NCBI GenBank assembly: GCA_020844525.1
Contig: JAJGAH010000064.1
Span: 1-9,646 of the forward strand
Reading direction: 5' to 3'
Length of the DNA stretch: 9,646 nucleotides
Source: Eubacterium sp.
GTDB lineage: Bacteria; Bacillota; Clostridia; Lachnospirales; Lachnospiraceae
Part shown: piece by piece, positions 1 to 5,684 of the stretch
How the letters are laid out: each line of letters begins with the position of its first letter
How positions within the stretch are numbered: position 1 is the first letter of the stretch
Made by a program: the position numbers and the translations under genes
Notes under the pieces: model-generated
What the model saw: the letters and a program-made list of their open reading frames with translations, nothing else
Database searches by the model: none
What the model was told of the DNA's origin: nothing

Positions 1-1
1 C

Positions 2-190
2 TATGAGCTTTCGGTTCTGAAGATCTATGCGGAACCGCTGCTGTTTCAGGTGCCGGAAAATACGCCCGAATATCTGGAGGCAAAGCGTCTGCTGAAGTTC
101 CTGGACTATTTTCTCGGAACACCATCGGAGAGCGTCCCGGTCAATTCGCTTCTGCGGGAGTTCATCGGAGGAAGCTGCTTCGATGTCTGA
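2..190 (+). CDS. C-terminal end of a probable uridine/nucleoside kinase (partial)
   Basis: Only the last 62 codons are in the window; the frame is open from base 2 to the TGA at 188-190. The peptide contains AEPLLFQVPENTPEY, RLLKFLDYF and finishes with NSLLREFIGGSCFDV. From memory, this ending (LLREFIGGS followed by an aromatic residue) is typical of the clostridial nucleoside kinases that join a TGS/threonyl-tRNA-synthetase-like N-terminus to a uridine kinase (PRK-type P-loop) domain and phosphorylate uridine or cytidine in the cytoplasm. The kinase domain and P-loop lie outside the window, so the call rests on the tail alone. No clear intrinsic terminator follows; 191-360 is non-coding and holds only the rnpB promoter region. 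Confidence 0.6.
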   Translation, partial: YELSVLKIYAEPLLFQVPENTPEYLEAKRLLKFLDYFLGTPSESVPVNSLLREFIGGSCFDV

Positions 191-325
191 GGGGCTGCTG
201 TAACTGAAATGATGTCTGCTTTTTGATACCATCACGGTCTCTTTGCGGTGATGAAATGACTGTCTGAAAGCCTTATTGGTGTGACTGGTGCTGCAGCGGA
301 AAGAGTGGGATGCCTGAAAAAAGCT

Positions 326-354
326 GTGTATTTTGGCTGGATTTATGATAGAAT
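326..354 (+). promoter_or_regulatory. Putative rnpB promoter
   Basis: A TAGAAT hexamer at 349-354 (five of six matches to TATAAT) lies about 12 bases before the first base of the RNase P RNA P1 helix, the right distance for a transcript starting near 361-366. The hexamer 17 bases further upstream (GTGTAT, 326-331) is a poor -35, so only the -10 element is convincing. Confidence 0.45.
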
Positions 355-365
355 GTAATACATTG

Positions 366-730
366 GCTGCAGGTAAGGTATGCGATCGCAGCCGGCAGGC
401 CGAAAGGTGCCGGCTGAGGAAAGTCCGGGCTTCACAGGGCAGGATGCCGGATAACGTCCGGCGAGGGTAACCCCAGGGAAAGTGCAACAGAAATATACCG
501 CCTCCGGTCCTTCGGGATCATGAGGTAAGGCTGAAAAGGCAGTGTAAGAGACTACCGACCCTCTGGTAACAGAGAGTGCCATGTAAACCCCATCCGAAGC
601 AAGACCGAACAGAAGGCAATGTGGCTGCCCGTCACGTCTTCAGGTAGGTCGCTTGAGCCTGCCGGCAACGGCAGGACACAGACAGATGATCGCACACGAC
701 ATAACCCGGCTTATCGCCTTGCCTGCAGTC
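366..730 (+). ncRNA. rnpB: RNase P RNA, bacterial type A
   Basis: This is the catalytic RNA of ribonuclease P, which matures the 5' ends of tRNAs together with the RnpA protein. Both conserved core strands are present: GAGGAAAGTCCGGGC at 416-430 and CATAACCCGGCTTAT ending at 714, which form P4 and its flanks. The ends pair as P1: CTGCAGGTAAGG (367-378) with CCTTGCCTGCAG (717-728), with only one G-U wobble. P3 is visible as GCCGGCA...TGCCGGC around 391-415, and CCTGCCG-GCAA-CGGCAGG near 658-675 is a stem closed by a GNRA tetraloop. A length of about 365 nt and this arrangement fit the ancestral A type rather than the Bacillus B type. P1 is followed by TCTTTT, which may help end transcription. 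The exact 5' and 3' ends are estimates from the P1 helix. Confidence 0.96.
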
Positions 731-740
731 TTTTGATTGA

Positions 741-834
741 AAGCATGCGATTTAGACCGAAAGCATGTGATTTAGACCGAAAGCATGTGATTTAGACCGA
801 AGGCATGTGATTTCGATCAATAGCATGTGATTTA
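741..834 (+). repeat. Tandem array of five 20-bp units between rnpB and maf
   Basis: Units start at exactly 741, 761, 781, 801 and 821. Units 2 and 3 are identical (AAGCATGTGATTTAGACCGA). Unit 1 differs at one base (GCATGC for GCATGT). Unit 4 has several changes, mainly in its second half, and unit 5 keeps only GCATGTGATTTA before running into the maf ribosome binding site. The pattern, freshest at the 5' side and decaying towards maf, is that of a short tandem repeat. There is no spacer sequence, so it is not a CRISPR array. It fills nearly the whole gap between rnpB and maf, so maf transcripts reading through from rnpB would carry it in their leader. Function unknown. Confidence 0.9.
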
Positions 835-853
835 CCCTTCGAAGAGGTTGAAA

Positions 854-1519
854 ATGAAGCGGATTATACTGGCATCGGGATCTCCCAGAAGACTGGAGCT
901 GATGCATCAGGCAGGGTTTGAGGTGGAAGTTATTCCCAGCCATTCAATAGAAAAAATATCCGGAAGTACCCCGGAAGAGGTGGTACAGCGCCTGTCCCGT
1001 CAGAAGGCGGAGGATGTGGCACAAATGCTAGCCGGCAAAGTGGAAAATACATCACAAATACCTGGCGGCGAAGGTATAAATTCAGCTCAAAGAGTTCCCA
1101 ATAATGAAAAAAATACAGTCGATGCTTCCTGTATAATTCTCGGAGCAGATACGATTGTGGTGAGGGATGCTGAGATACTTGGCAAGCCCGCAGACCGGGC
1201 GCATGCGATTGCGATGCTGCAGAGCCTTTCCGGAAGAAGCCATGATGTATATACCGGCGTCACGCTGGCAGAGCTGCAGGACGGTACAATCTGCAGGGAG
1301 GATACCTTTGCGGTACGCACAAAAGTGTATGTGTGCTCCATGACGGATCAGGAAATCTGTGATTACGTGGATTCCGGAGATCCCATGGATAAGGCAGGCG
1401 GTTATGGGATCCAGGGTATCTTTGCCCGTTTTGTGGAAAAAATAGATGGAGACTACTATAATGTAGTCGGGCTTCCGGTTTCTGAGGTTTATCACAGATT
1501 GAAGAATTGGATGGACTGA
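854..1519 (+). CDS. maf: Maf-family nucleotide pyrophosphatase (dTTP/UTP type)
   Basis: The protein has 221 residues. Maf proteins hydrolyse nucleoside triphosphates, preferring dTTP, UTP and modified pyrimidines, to monophosphate and pyrophosphate; they are cytoplasmic and linked to cell-division arrest and clean-up of non-canonical nucleotides. Visible motifs in order: the N-terminal LASGSPRR loop (residues 6-13), GADTIVV with the probable catalytic Asp99, GKP (110-112), SGRSHDVYTGV (126-136) and GDPMDKAGGYGIQG (175-188), the last being typical of the dTTP/UTP branch. I chose the ATG at 854 because GAAGAGG (841-847) sits six bases upstream and the protein then starts MKRIILASGS, as in the family; a GTG at 827 would add an unconserved tail. 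Most Maf proteins have about 190 residues; the extra length lies in residues about 61-92, between the early helix and the GADT strand. Confidence 0.94.
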   Translation: MKRIILASGSPRRLELMHQAGFEVEVIPSHSIEKISGSTPEEVVQRLSRQKAEDVAQMLAGKVENTSQIPGGEGINSAQRVPNNEKNTVDASCIILGADTIVVRDAEILGKPADRAHAIAMLQSLSGRSHDVYTGVTLAELQDGTICREDTFAVRTKVYVCSMTDQEICDYVDSGDPMDKAGGYGIQGIFARFVEKIDGDYYNVVGLPVSEVYHRLKNWMD

Positions 1520-1559
1520 CGCACGATAATCAAGGGCTGACATCATAATGATATTGAGG

Positions 1560-1599
1560 TCAAAAGAGATATACTTTTGAAATTGTCAAGACAATTTCA
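1560..1599. promoter_or_regulatory. Two abutting inverted repeats, possible operator
   Basis: TGAAATTGTC (1578-1587) and GACAATTTCA (1590-1599) are perfect 10-bp reverse complements separated by AA. Overlapping its left edge is a second inverted repeat, TCAAAAG (1560-1566) with CTTTTGA (1574-1580), gap seven. The two-base gap of the first fits a dimeric repressor site better than a transcription terminator, and no T-run follows. It lies 55-94 bases before the DUF308-family gene and overlaps its best -35 candidate. The regulator is unknown. Confidence 0.55.
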
Positions 1600-1610
1600 T
1601 GCACTAACAT
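1583..1610 (+). promoter_or_regulatory. Possible promoter of the DUF308-family gene
   Basis: TTGTCA (1583-1588, five of six to TTGACA) and TAACAT (1605-1610, four of six to TATAAT) are 16 bases apart. The -35 lies inside the 10-bp dyad at 1578-1599, so a protein bound there would block polymerase. The -10 is only moderate; CACTAAC occurs twice nearby (1602-1608 and 1618-1624). Confidence 0.4.
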
Positions 1611-1653
1611 TATCATACACTAACTGTGCTTTGCGCAGGAAGAGGGTGAACAT

Positions 1654-2325
1654 ATGGAAAATCTTGGAGAAACCAACAAAAAGAAGCTGCTTGCGGTGAA
1701 TATCTGGTCGCTGATTCTTCTGGTGATCGGAATTTTTCTCCTTATTCGTCCGGGCAGCACGCTGATTGTGATCTGCAGACTGCTTGGCGTGGCGATGCTC
1801 GTGATCGGTGCGCTGCTGATAGCCAATTTTTTTGCGGCACGTGAAGATTCTCTGTCCGGTCTTTCTCTTGCAGCAGGTATCGTTCTGGCGGTATTCGGCC
1901 TTTTCATTGTATTCCGGCCGGGTGTGATTGCGGCCTTTGCCGGATTCCTGTTCGCCATAGTCCTGATTTCCTACGGCTGCGGCCAGCTGGCGGAGATGCA
2001 GACGCTCCGTACGTTTCAGGATAGCAGATGGTATCTGTGTCTGATCGTAGGTATCATCACGCTGGCGTTCGGAGTAGTATTCCTTTTTCATCCGATGGAC
2101 CTTACAGTTGTTCTGATCCGTATTGCCGGTGTGGCAATGATTTATGCCGCGATATCCGGCTTTATTTTTCACAAGCGTACCGCAGATTTCGCATCTCAGG
2201 TACATAGTGCGGCAGATGCATTTGAGGATGCCATGTCCGGTCGTCCCCATTACGATGAGAATGGCAGGGAGATCATCGACAGTACTGCTACGGAAGAGGA
2301 TGACCATAAAAATAATCACAGATAA
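1654..2325 (+). CDS. DUF308/HdeD-like six-helix membrane protein
   Basis: The 223-residue protein is hydrophobic from residue 14 to 172 and reads as six membrane helices (about 14-31, 35-60, 68-88, 91-112, 126-147, 150-172). It is built from three related two-helix units: the first helix of each ends in a similar turn, IRPG (31-34), FRPG (87-90) and FHPMD (145-149). That threefold pattern is the signature of the DUF308/HdeD family, whose E. coli member is linked to acid resistance; no biochemical activity is established for the family. The tail (173-223) is charged, rich in His, Asp and Glu, and probably cytoplasmic. The start is the ATG at 1654, preceded by GAAGAGGGTG. It is a single-gene unit, with a candidate operator upstream and a terminator right after. 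Acid or envelope stress control would be a guess. Confidence 0.85.
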   Translation: MENLGETNKKKLLAVNIWSLILLVIGIFLLIRPGSTLIVICRLLGVAMLVIGALLIANFFAAREDSLSGLSLAAGIVLAVFGLFIVFRPGVIAAFAGFLFAIVLISYGCGQLAEMQTLRTFQDSRWYLCLIVGIITLAFGVVFLFHPMDLTVVLIRIAGVAMIYAAISGFIFHKRTADFASQVHSAADAFEDAMSGRPHYDENGREIIDSTATEEDDHKNNHR

Positions 2326-2330
2326 CATTC

Positions 2331-2365
2331 AAAGACCATGTCCCAGACGGGGCGTGGTCTTTTTG
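2331..2365 (+). terminator. Intrinsic terminator after the DUF308-family gene
   Basis: AAAGACCATGTCCC (2331-2344) pairs along all 14 positions (two G-U) with GGGGCGTGGTCTTT (2349-2362), closed by the loop AGAC and followed by a T-run (2360-2364). It starts six bases after the stop codon. Confidence 0.93.
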
Positions 2366-2384
2366 CTGTATAGATAATGTTTTC

Positions 2385-2427
2385 TGGTGAACAGGATAAT
2401 GGCTTATATTGGTGAATAGGATAATGG
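2385..2427 (+). repeat. Direct repeat of an 18-mer upstream of pyrB
   Basis: TGGTGAACAGGATAATGG (2385-2402) recurs at 2410-2427 with one change (TGGTGAATAGGATAATGG). The offset is 25 bases. A weaker echo, AGATAATG, lies just before at 2372-2379. The pair sits between the upstream gene's terminator and the pyrB promoter, directly before the -35 region, so it could be either a decayed tandem repeat or a pair of binding sites for an activator or repressor. Confidence 0.7.
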
Positions 2428-2435
2428 GTTTTGGC

Positions 2436-2464
2436 TTGATTCTGTTAACATAGTGATGTAAAAT
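2436..2464 (+). promoter_or_regulatory. Sigma-A type promoter of pyrBI
   Basis: TTGATT (2436-2441) and TAAAAT (2459-2464) are separated by exactly 17 bases. Transcription would start near 2471, giving a leader of roughly 48 nt. That is too short for a PyrR-type antiterminator/terminator pair, and I see no such structure, so control of this pair is probably by another mechanism plus allostery at the enzyme. Confidence 0.7.
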
Positions 2465-2518
2465 AACTCGAACCTTTTGAGACAAAGTCAGATGTGATGA
2501 AGGAGGCAAATCAATATC

Positions 2519-3463
2519 ATGCACAGACAGTTGAAGAATCTGAGACATGTCATGTCACCGCTGGACCTTTCCGTAGAGGAGCTGGACCATATCATGGAGC
2601 TGGCAGCGGATATGGAGAAGAATCCCGCAAAGTACGCGCATGTTTGTGACGGACTGAAGCTGGCGACACTTTTCTATGAGCCGAGTACGAGAACGAGGCT
2701 GAGCTTTGAGACCGCCATGCTGAATATGGGAGGCAATGTCATTGGATTTCACTCCGGCAGTACAAGCTCTGCCACAAAGGGAGAGAGTGTGGCAGACACC
2801 ATCCGTGTTGTGAGCTGCTTTGCAGATATCTGTGCCATGCGTCATCCGAAAGAGGGCGCACCGATGGTGGCGGCTGCCAAATCCTCAATTCCCGTTATCA
2901 ACGCCGGAGACGGAGGACATCAGCATCCGACGCAGACTCTTGCGGACCTGATGACAATCCGTCAGACAAAGGGAAGGCTTGATCATCTGACTGTGGGAAT
3001 TTGCGGAGACCTGAAATTCGGACGTACCGTACATTCTCTGATCAGCGCCCTGGTAAGGTACCCCGGCATCCGTTTTGTGCTGATTTCTCCGGAAGAGCTG
3101 AAGCTTCCTTCCTATGTAAAGGAAGAGCATCTTGATCCGCATCACACCGAATACAAGGAAGTGATCCGCCTGGAGGACGCACTTCCGGACCTGGATATCC
3201 TCTATATGACCCGTGTGCAGAAGGAGCGATTCTTCAACGAGGATGATTACATCCGCATGAAGGACTTCTATATCCTGAATGAAGAAAAAATGAAGCTTGC
3301 GCCGAAGGATATGTATGTACTGCATCCGCTTCCCAGAGTCAATGAGATTTCCGTGGACGTGGATGATGATCCCAGAGCTGCATATTTCAAGCAGGTATAC
3401 TGGGGCATGTATATGAGAATGGCACTGATGTTCACGCTTCTTGAGCTGGAGGTAAAAGAATAA
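2519..3463 (+). CDS. pyrB: Aspartate carbamoyltransferase, catalytic subunit
   Basis: The protein (314 residues) joins carbamoyl phosphate and aspartate to form N-carbamoyl-aspartate, the first committed step of pyrimidine synthesis, in the cytoplasm. The carbamoyl-phosphate site [12 protein letters not shown] (53-64) is intact. So are SSATKGES with Lys87 (the mobile-loop lysine donated to the neighbouring subunit), HQHPTQ (134-139), FGRTVHSL with Arg169, the aspartate-binding TRVQKER (231-237) and HPLPRVNE (269-276). The length is normal for the trimer-forming catalytic chain. The start at 2519 follows AAGGAGG (2500-2506) at a rather long 12-base spacing; another in-frame ATG exists at 2552, but it would remove residues that look natural. 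The stop codon overlaps the pyrI start (TAATG), so the two chains are translationally coupled. Confidence 0.97.
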   Translation: MHRQLKNLRHVMSPLDLSVEELDHIMELAADMEKNPAKYAHVCDGLKLATLFYEPSTRTRLSFETAMLNMGGNVIGFHSGSTSSATKGESVADTIRVVSCFADICAMRHPKEGAPMVAAAKSSIPVINAGDGGHQHPTQTLADLMTIRQTKGRLDHLTVGICGDLKFGRTVHSLISALVRYPGIRFVLISPEELKLPSYVKEEHLDPHHTEYKEVIRLEDALPDLDILYMTRVQKERFFNEDDYIRMKDFYILNEEKMKLAPKDMYVLHPLPRVNEISVDVDDDPRAAYFKQVYWGMYMRMALMFTLLELEVKE

Positions 3464-3900
3464 TGCTGAATGTAGGTTCTATTGAGCAGGGATTTGTACT
3501 CGATCACATCAAGGCCGGCAAAGCAATGACCATCTATCATGATCTGAGGCTGGACCAGCTGGACTGCTGTGTTGCCATGATCATGAATGCCAGAAGCAGC
3601 AAGATGGGTCGCAAGGATATCATCAAGGTGGAATGCCCGGTCGATCAGCTGGACCTCAACATCGTCGGTTTTATCGATCCCAATATCACAATCAATGTGA
3701 TTGAGCACGGCGAGATTGTAGAGAAGAAGGCACTGGGACTCCCCAAGGAAGTGCGCAATGTCATCAAATGCAAGAACCCGAGATGCATCACATCAATTGA
3801 GCAGGGTCTGGACCAGATTTTTATCCTGACAGATCCGGAGCACGCGGTATACCGCTGCAAGTATTGTGAGGAGAAGTATCACGGCCACCGCAGAGACTGA
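3463..3900 (+). CDS. pyrI: Aspartate carbamoyltransferase, regulatory subunit
   Basis: The 145-residue protein is the zinc-binding regulatory chain that assembles with PyrB and carries the nucleotide effector site (in E. coli, ATP activates and CTP/UTP inhibit). The N-terminal nucleotide-binding half shows VLDHI (12-16), matching the effector-contacting DH pair, and MGRKDIIKVE (48-57) with its two lysines. The C-terminal zinc ribbon has all four cysteines: Cys103 and Cys108 (CKNPRC), Cys132 and Cys135 (CKYC). The ATG overlaps the last base of the pyrB stop codon, and no separate strong ribosome binding site is needed if translation is coupled. The two genes form a complete pyrBI unit; no other pyr genes are adjacent in this window. 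Confidence 0.96.
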   Translation: MLNVGSIEQGFVLDHIKAGKAMTIYHDLRLDQLDCCVAMIMNARSSKMGRKDIIKVECPVDQLDLNIVGFIDPNITINVIEHGEIVEKKALGLPKEVRNVIKCKNPRCITSIEQGLDQIFILTDPEHAVYRCKYCEEKYHGHRRD

Positions 3901-3936
3901 GCAGTGCATTTTACCGCTGTATAATAACTGACTGCT

Positions 3937-4149
3937 GTCCAGACAGGGATTTCACAGCCCTGTCGTCATTCGCAAACCGGCTGTAACAAAGCTTTATCCT
4001 GGTCTATGAAGCTGCGGAACTCCTCAGGCGCATTGCGCCTTCGTCAGACAGTCCTCGCCATATAAGTTTTTGGAAGCTCACGGATAAATCTTTGAACAGC
4101 CGGTAATGCTCTGACGAATGTGCAGTGAAATCTCTGTCTGGACTTTTTT
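3937..4149 (+). repeat. About 210-bp foldback element in the pyrI to DUF815 gap
   Basis: The gap 3901-4234 has no supported gene; most of it is one long imperfect inverted repeat. The outer arms are GTCCAGACAGGGATTTCAC (3937-3955) and GTGAAATCTCTGTCTGGAC (4125-4143): 19 positions, 18 Watson-Crick and one G-U, followed by TTTTTT (4144-4149). Moving inward in the same register: CATTCG (3967-3972) with CGAATG (4115-4120); ACCGGCTGT (3976-3984) with ACAGCCGGT (4096-4104), perfect; CAAAGCTTTATCC (3987-3999) with GGATAAATCTTTG (4082-4094), one mismatch. Inside lies a small hairpin, AGGCGC-ATT-GCGCCT (4026-4040). It could be the pyrBI terminator enlarged by an insertion, a small non-autonomous foldback element (MITE-like), or a structured RNA. 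Which of these is undecided; the pairing itself is plain in the sequence. Confidence 0.8.
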
Positions 4150-4190
4150 CAATATAAGAATACTGTTAACAAAAAAAACATGAGATCATT

Positions 4191-4216
4191 TTGTATCGCA
4201 TAAAATCGTATAAAAT
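4191..4216 (+). promoter_or_regulatory. AT-rich promoter region of the DUF815 gene
   Basis: A 10-bp direct repeat, CGCATAAAAT (4197-4206) and CGTATAAAAT (4207-4216), gives two TAAAAT hexamers just upstream of the ribosome binding site. TTGTAT (4191-4196) is the nearest -35-like element, but its 14-base distance to the second TAAAAT is short, so the exact promoter is uncertain. Confidence 0.35.
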
Positions 4217-4234
4217 AATGAAGAAGGATAAATC

Positions 4235-5563
4235 ATGGACCACATCATATCAAAATTGCTGATTTACGGCAGCATTCCGGAGGATTGTATCCTCGCGCAG
4301 ATGGGGGATATCTGCAAAAACGCCAGAGAGCACACGCAGACGAAGGACGAGCTGCGCACCCGCTGTTTTCATGAGGTGAAACGGATTCTCAATGTTGCGA
4401 CAGACTATGCCTTCGATAAGAATCTCTGGCACAACTATCTGACCTTCCGCCTGATCACCGATGAAAACTCCTTCAGTCTGACCTGTGAGAAGGTCGGCGC
4501 CAGTGACGGCAGCGTCAACTATTTTGCAAAGAATGACTTCAAGGCATACAAGGAGCTCTTTGATTATGACTTCAGCTGGCTTGAGAATGAGCTCGGCATC
4601 GACTGTTTTTCCAGAATTCTGGATTACAAGGCGATTGTCAAACCGGAGCTGATGTACAACAAGAACGTGAGTGAAAAGGTCAGGGCGCTCAGCGAACAGC
4701 TGGAGAAGGCTGCAGATGAAAATGACTTTTTTGACGCGGTGACAGGCTTCTACAGAGATTACGGTGTAGGCATGTTCGGACTGAACAAGGCCTTCCGTAT
4801 TGCGTCTGATGATCACAACGTTGTCACTTTCCATGCGATCAACAATATGGAAAAGGTGATGCTTGACGATCTGATCGGCTACGAGATTCAGAAGAAGAAG
4901 CTTGTGGACAACACCAAGGCCTTTGTCGAGGGCAGAAAGGCCAACAACTGCCTGCTCTACGGTGATTCCGGCACCGGCAAGTCCACCTGCATCAAGGCCA
5001 TTGTAAATGAGTTCTACCCAGAAGGCCTGCGGATGATTGAGATCTACAAGCATCAGTTCAAGGACCTCTCCAATGTCATTGCGCAGATCAAGAACCGCAA
5101 TTACAAGTTTATCATCTACATGGATGACCTTTCCTTCGAGGAGTTTGAGATTGAGTACAAGTTCCTGAAGGCCGTTATTGAGGGCGGCGTTGAGACAAAG
5201 CCGGCCAATGTGCTGATTTATGCGACCTCAAACCGCAGACACCTGATCAAGGAGACATGGAGCGATCGGGACGATGTGGTCAACGACAACGGCATTCACA
5301 AGTCGGATACCATGGAGGAGAAGCTTTCCCTCGTACACCGCTTCGGTGTCACCATCGGCTTTACAAAGCCGGGTCAGCAGGACTTCTTTAAGATCGTGAT
5401 TGGTCTGGCCAGAAGAAATGGTATCAAACTCTCGGATGAGGAACTGAAGGCGGGTGCCAATAAGTGGGAGCTCACTCACGGCGGTATTTCCGGAAGGACT
5501 GCACAGCAGTATATCAATTATCTGCTGGGTGATCCGGAAATTGAGAGAGAGGCAGAAGAGTAA
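4235..5563 (+). CDS. DUF815-family AAA+ ATPase
   Basis: The protein has 442 residues. The N-terminal half (1 to about 205) is a helical, family-specific region. The C-terminal half is a P-loop ATPase of the DUF815 type (PF05673): DDLIGYEIQKK (211-221) leads into Walker A GDSGTGKST (243-251), then Walker B FIIYMDDLSF (292-301), a sensor-1 stretch LIYATSNRRHL (327-337) with Asn333, and GGISGRTAQQYINYL (416-430), whose Arg421 is a sensor-2 candidate. All ATP-binding residues look intact. The family is common in Firmicutes and proteobacteria, and its substrate is not established; I would only say a cytoplasmic ATP-driven remodeller. The ATG at 4235 follows AGAAGGA (4222-4228). It stands alone, with the foldback element before it and its own terminator after, so the neighbours do not hint at its job. 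Confidence 0.88.
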   Translation: MDHIISKLLIYGSIPEDCILAQMGDICKNAREHTQTKDELRTRCFHEVKRILNVATDYAFDKNLWHNYLTFRLITDENSFSLTCEKVGASDGSVNYFAKNDFKAYKELFDYDFSWLENELGIDCFSRILDYKAIVKPELMYNKNVSEKVRALSEQLEKAADENDFFDAVTGFYRDYGVGMFGLNKAFRIASDDHNVVTFHAINNMEKVMLDDLIGYEIQKKKLVDNTKAFVEGRKANNCLLYGDSGTGKSTCIKAIVNEFYPEGLRMIEIYKHQFKDLSNVIAQIKNRNYKFIIYMDDLSFEEFEIEYKFLKAVIEGGVETKPANVLIYATSNRRHLIKETWSDRDDVVNDNGIHKSDTMEEKLSLVHRFGVTIGFTKPGQQDFFKIVIGLARRNGIKLSDEELKAGANKWELTHGGISGRTAQQYINYLLGDPEIEREAEE

Positions 5564-5566
5564 TTC

Positions 5567-5604
5567 AAAAAGAGACCTTCATATCAATAGGGGGTCTCTT
5601 TTTT
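5567..5604 (+). terminator. Intrinsic terminator after the DUF815 ATPase gene
   Basis: AAAAAGAGACC (5567-5577) pairs with GGTCTCTTTTT (5593-5603), 11 bp, with a 15-base loop, and the 3' arm runs into a T-run (5599-5604). It begins three bases after the TAA. The A-rich 5' side means it may also act weakly on the other strand. Confidence 0.9.
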
Positions 5605-5629
5605 CTTGGTTTCTTTCGTATGGAAATTT

Positions 5630-5638
5630 TGCTATAAT
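5630..5638 (+). promoter_or_regulatory. Extended -10 promoter of pheA
   Basis: TGCTATAAT (5630-5638) is a perfect TATAAT with the TGn extension. The hexamer 17 bases upstream is a poor -35, which is usual for extended -10 promoters. The leader to the ATG at 5685 is about 40 nt, too short for a T-box or other attenuator. Confidence 0.75.
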
Positions 5639-5684
5639 GGCTTTTAATATACAATCACAATAAAAAAGGCAGGAGTTGTATCAT

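Noticed and set aside
230..253. Terminator for the upstream kinase gene (CATCAC...GTGATG hairpin)
   Set aside because: The stem is only 6 bp with a 12-base loop and no T-run follows on either strand.
741..834. CRISPR array
   Set aside because: The units are contiguous 20-mers with no unique spacers between them and no cas gene nearby; the same holds for 6810-6885.
827..853. Upstream GTG start for maf, adding nine residues
   Set aside because: It starts within the last tandem-repeat unit, lacks a ribosome binding site, and the ATG at 854 has GAAGAGG six bases upstream and matches the family start.
1597..2328. A 243-codon open frame on the - strand opposite the DUF308-family gene
   Set aside because: Its product is a low-complexity run of Arg, His, Gln and Lys with no hydrophobic core, as expected from the reverse complement of a Leu/Ile/Val-rich membrane gene; the + strand reading has a ribosome binding site, family motifs and a terminator.
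2471..2518. PyrR-binding or other attenuator leader for pyrB
   Set aside because: The predicted leader is too short, and only a weak 6-bp stem (CTCGAA with TTTGAG) is visible.
4250..5053. A 267-codon open frame on the - strand opposite the DUF815 ATPase gene
   Set aside because: It lies entirely over the N-terminal and Walker A part of a gene with clear motifs, and no family resemblance is seen in its product.
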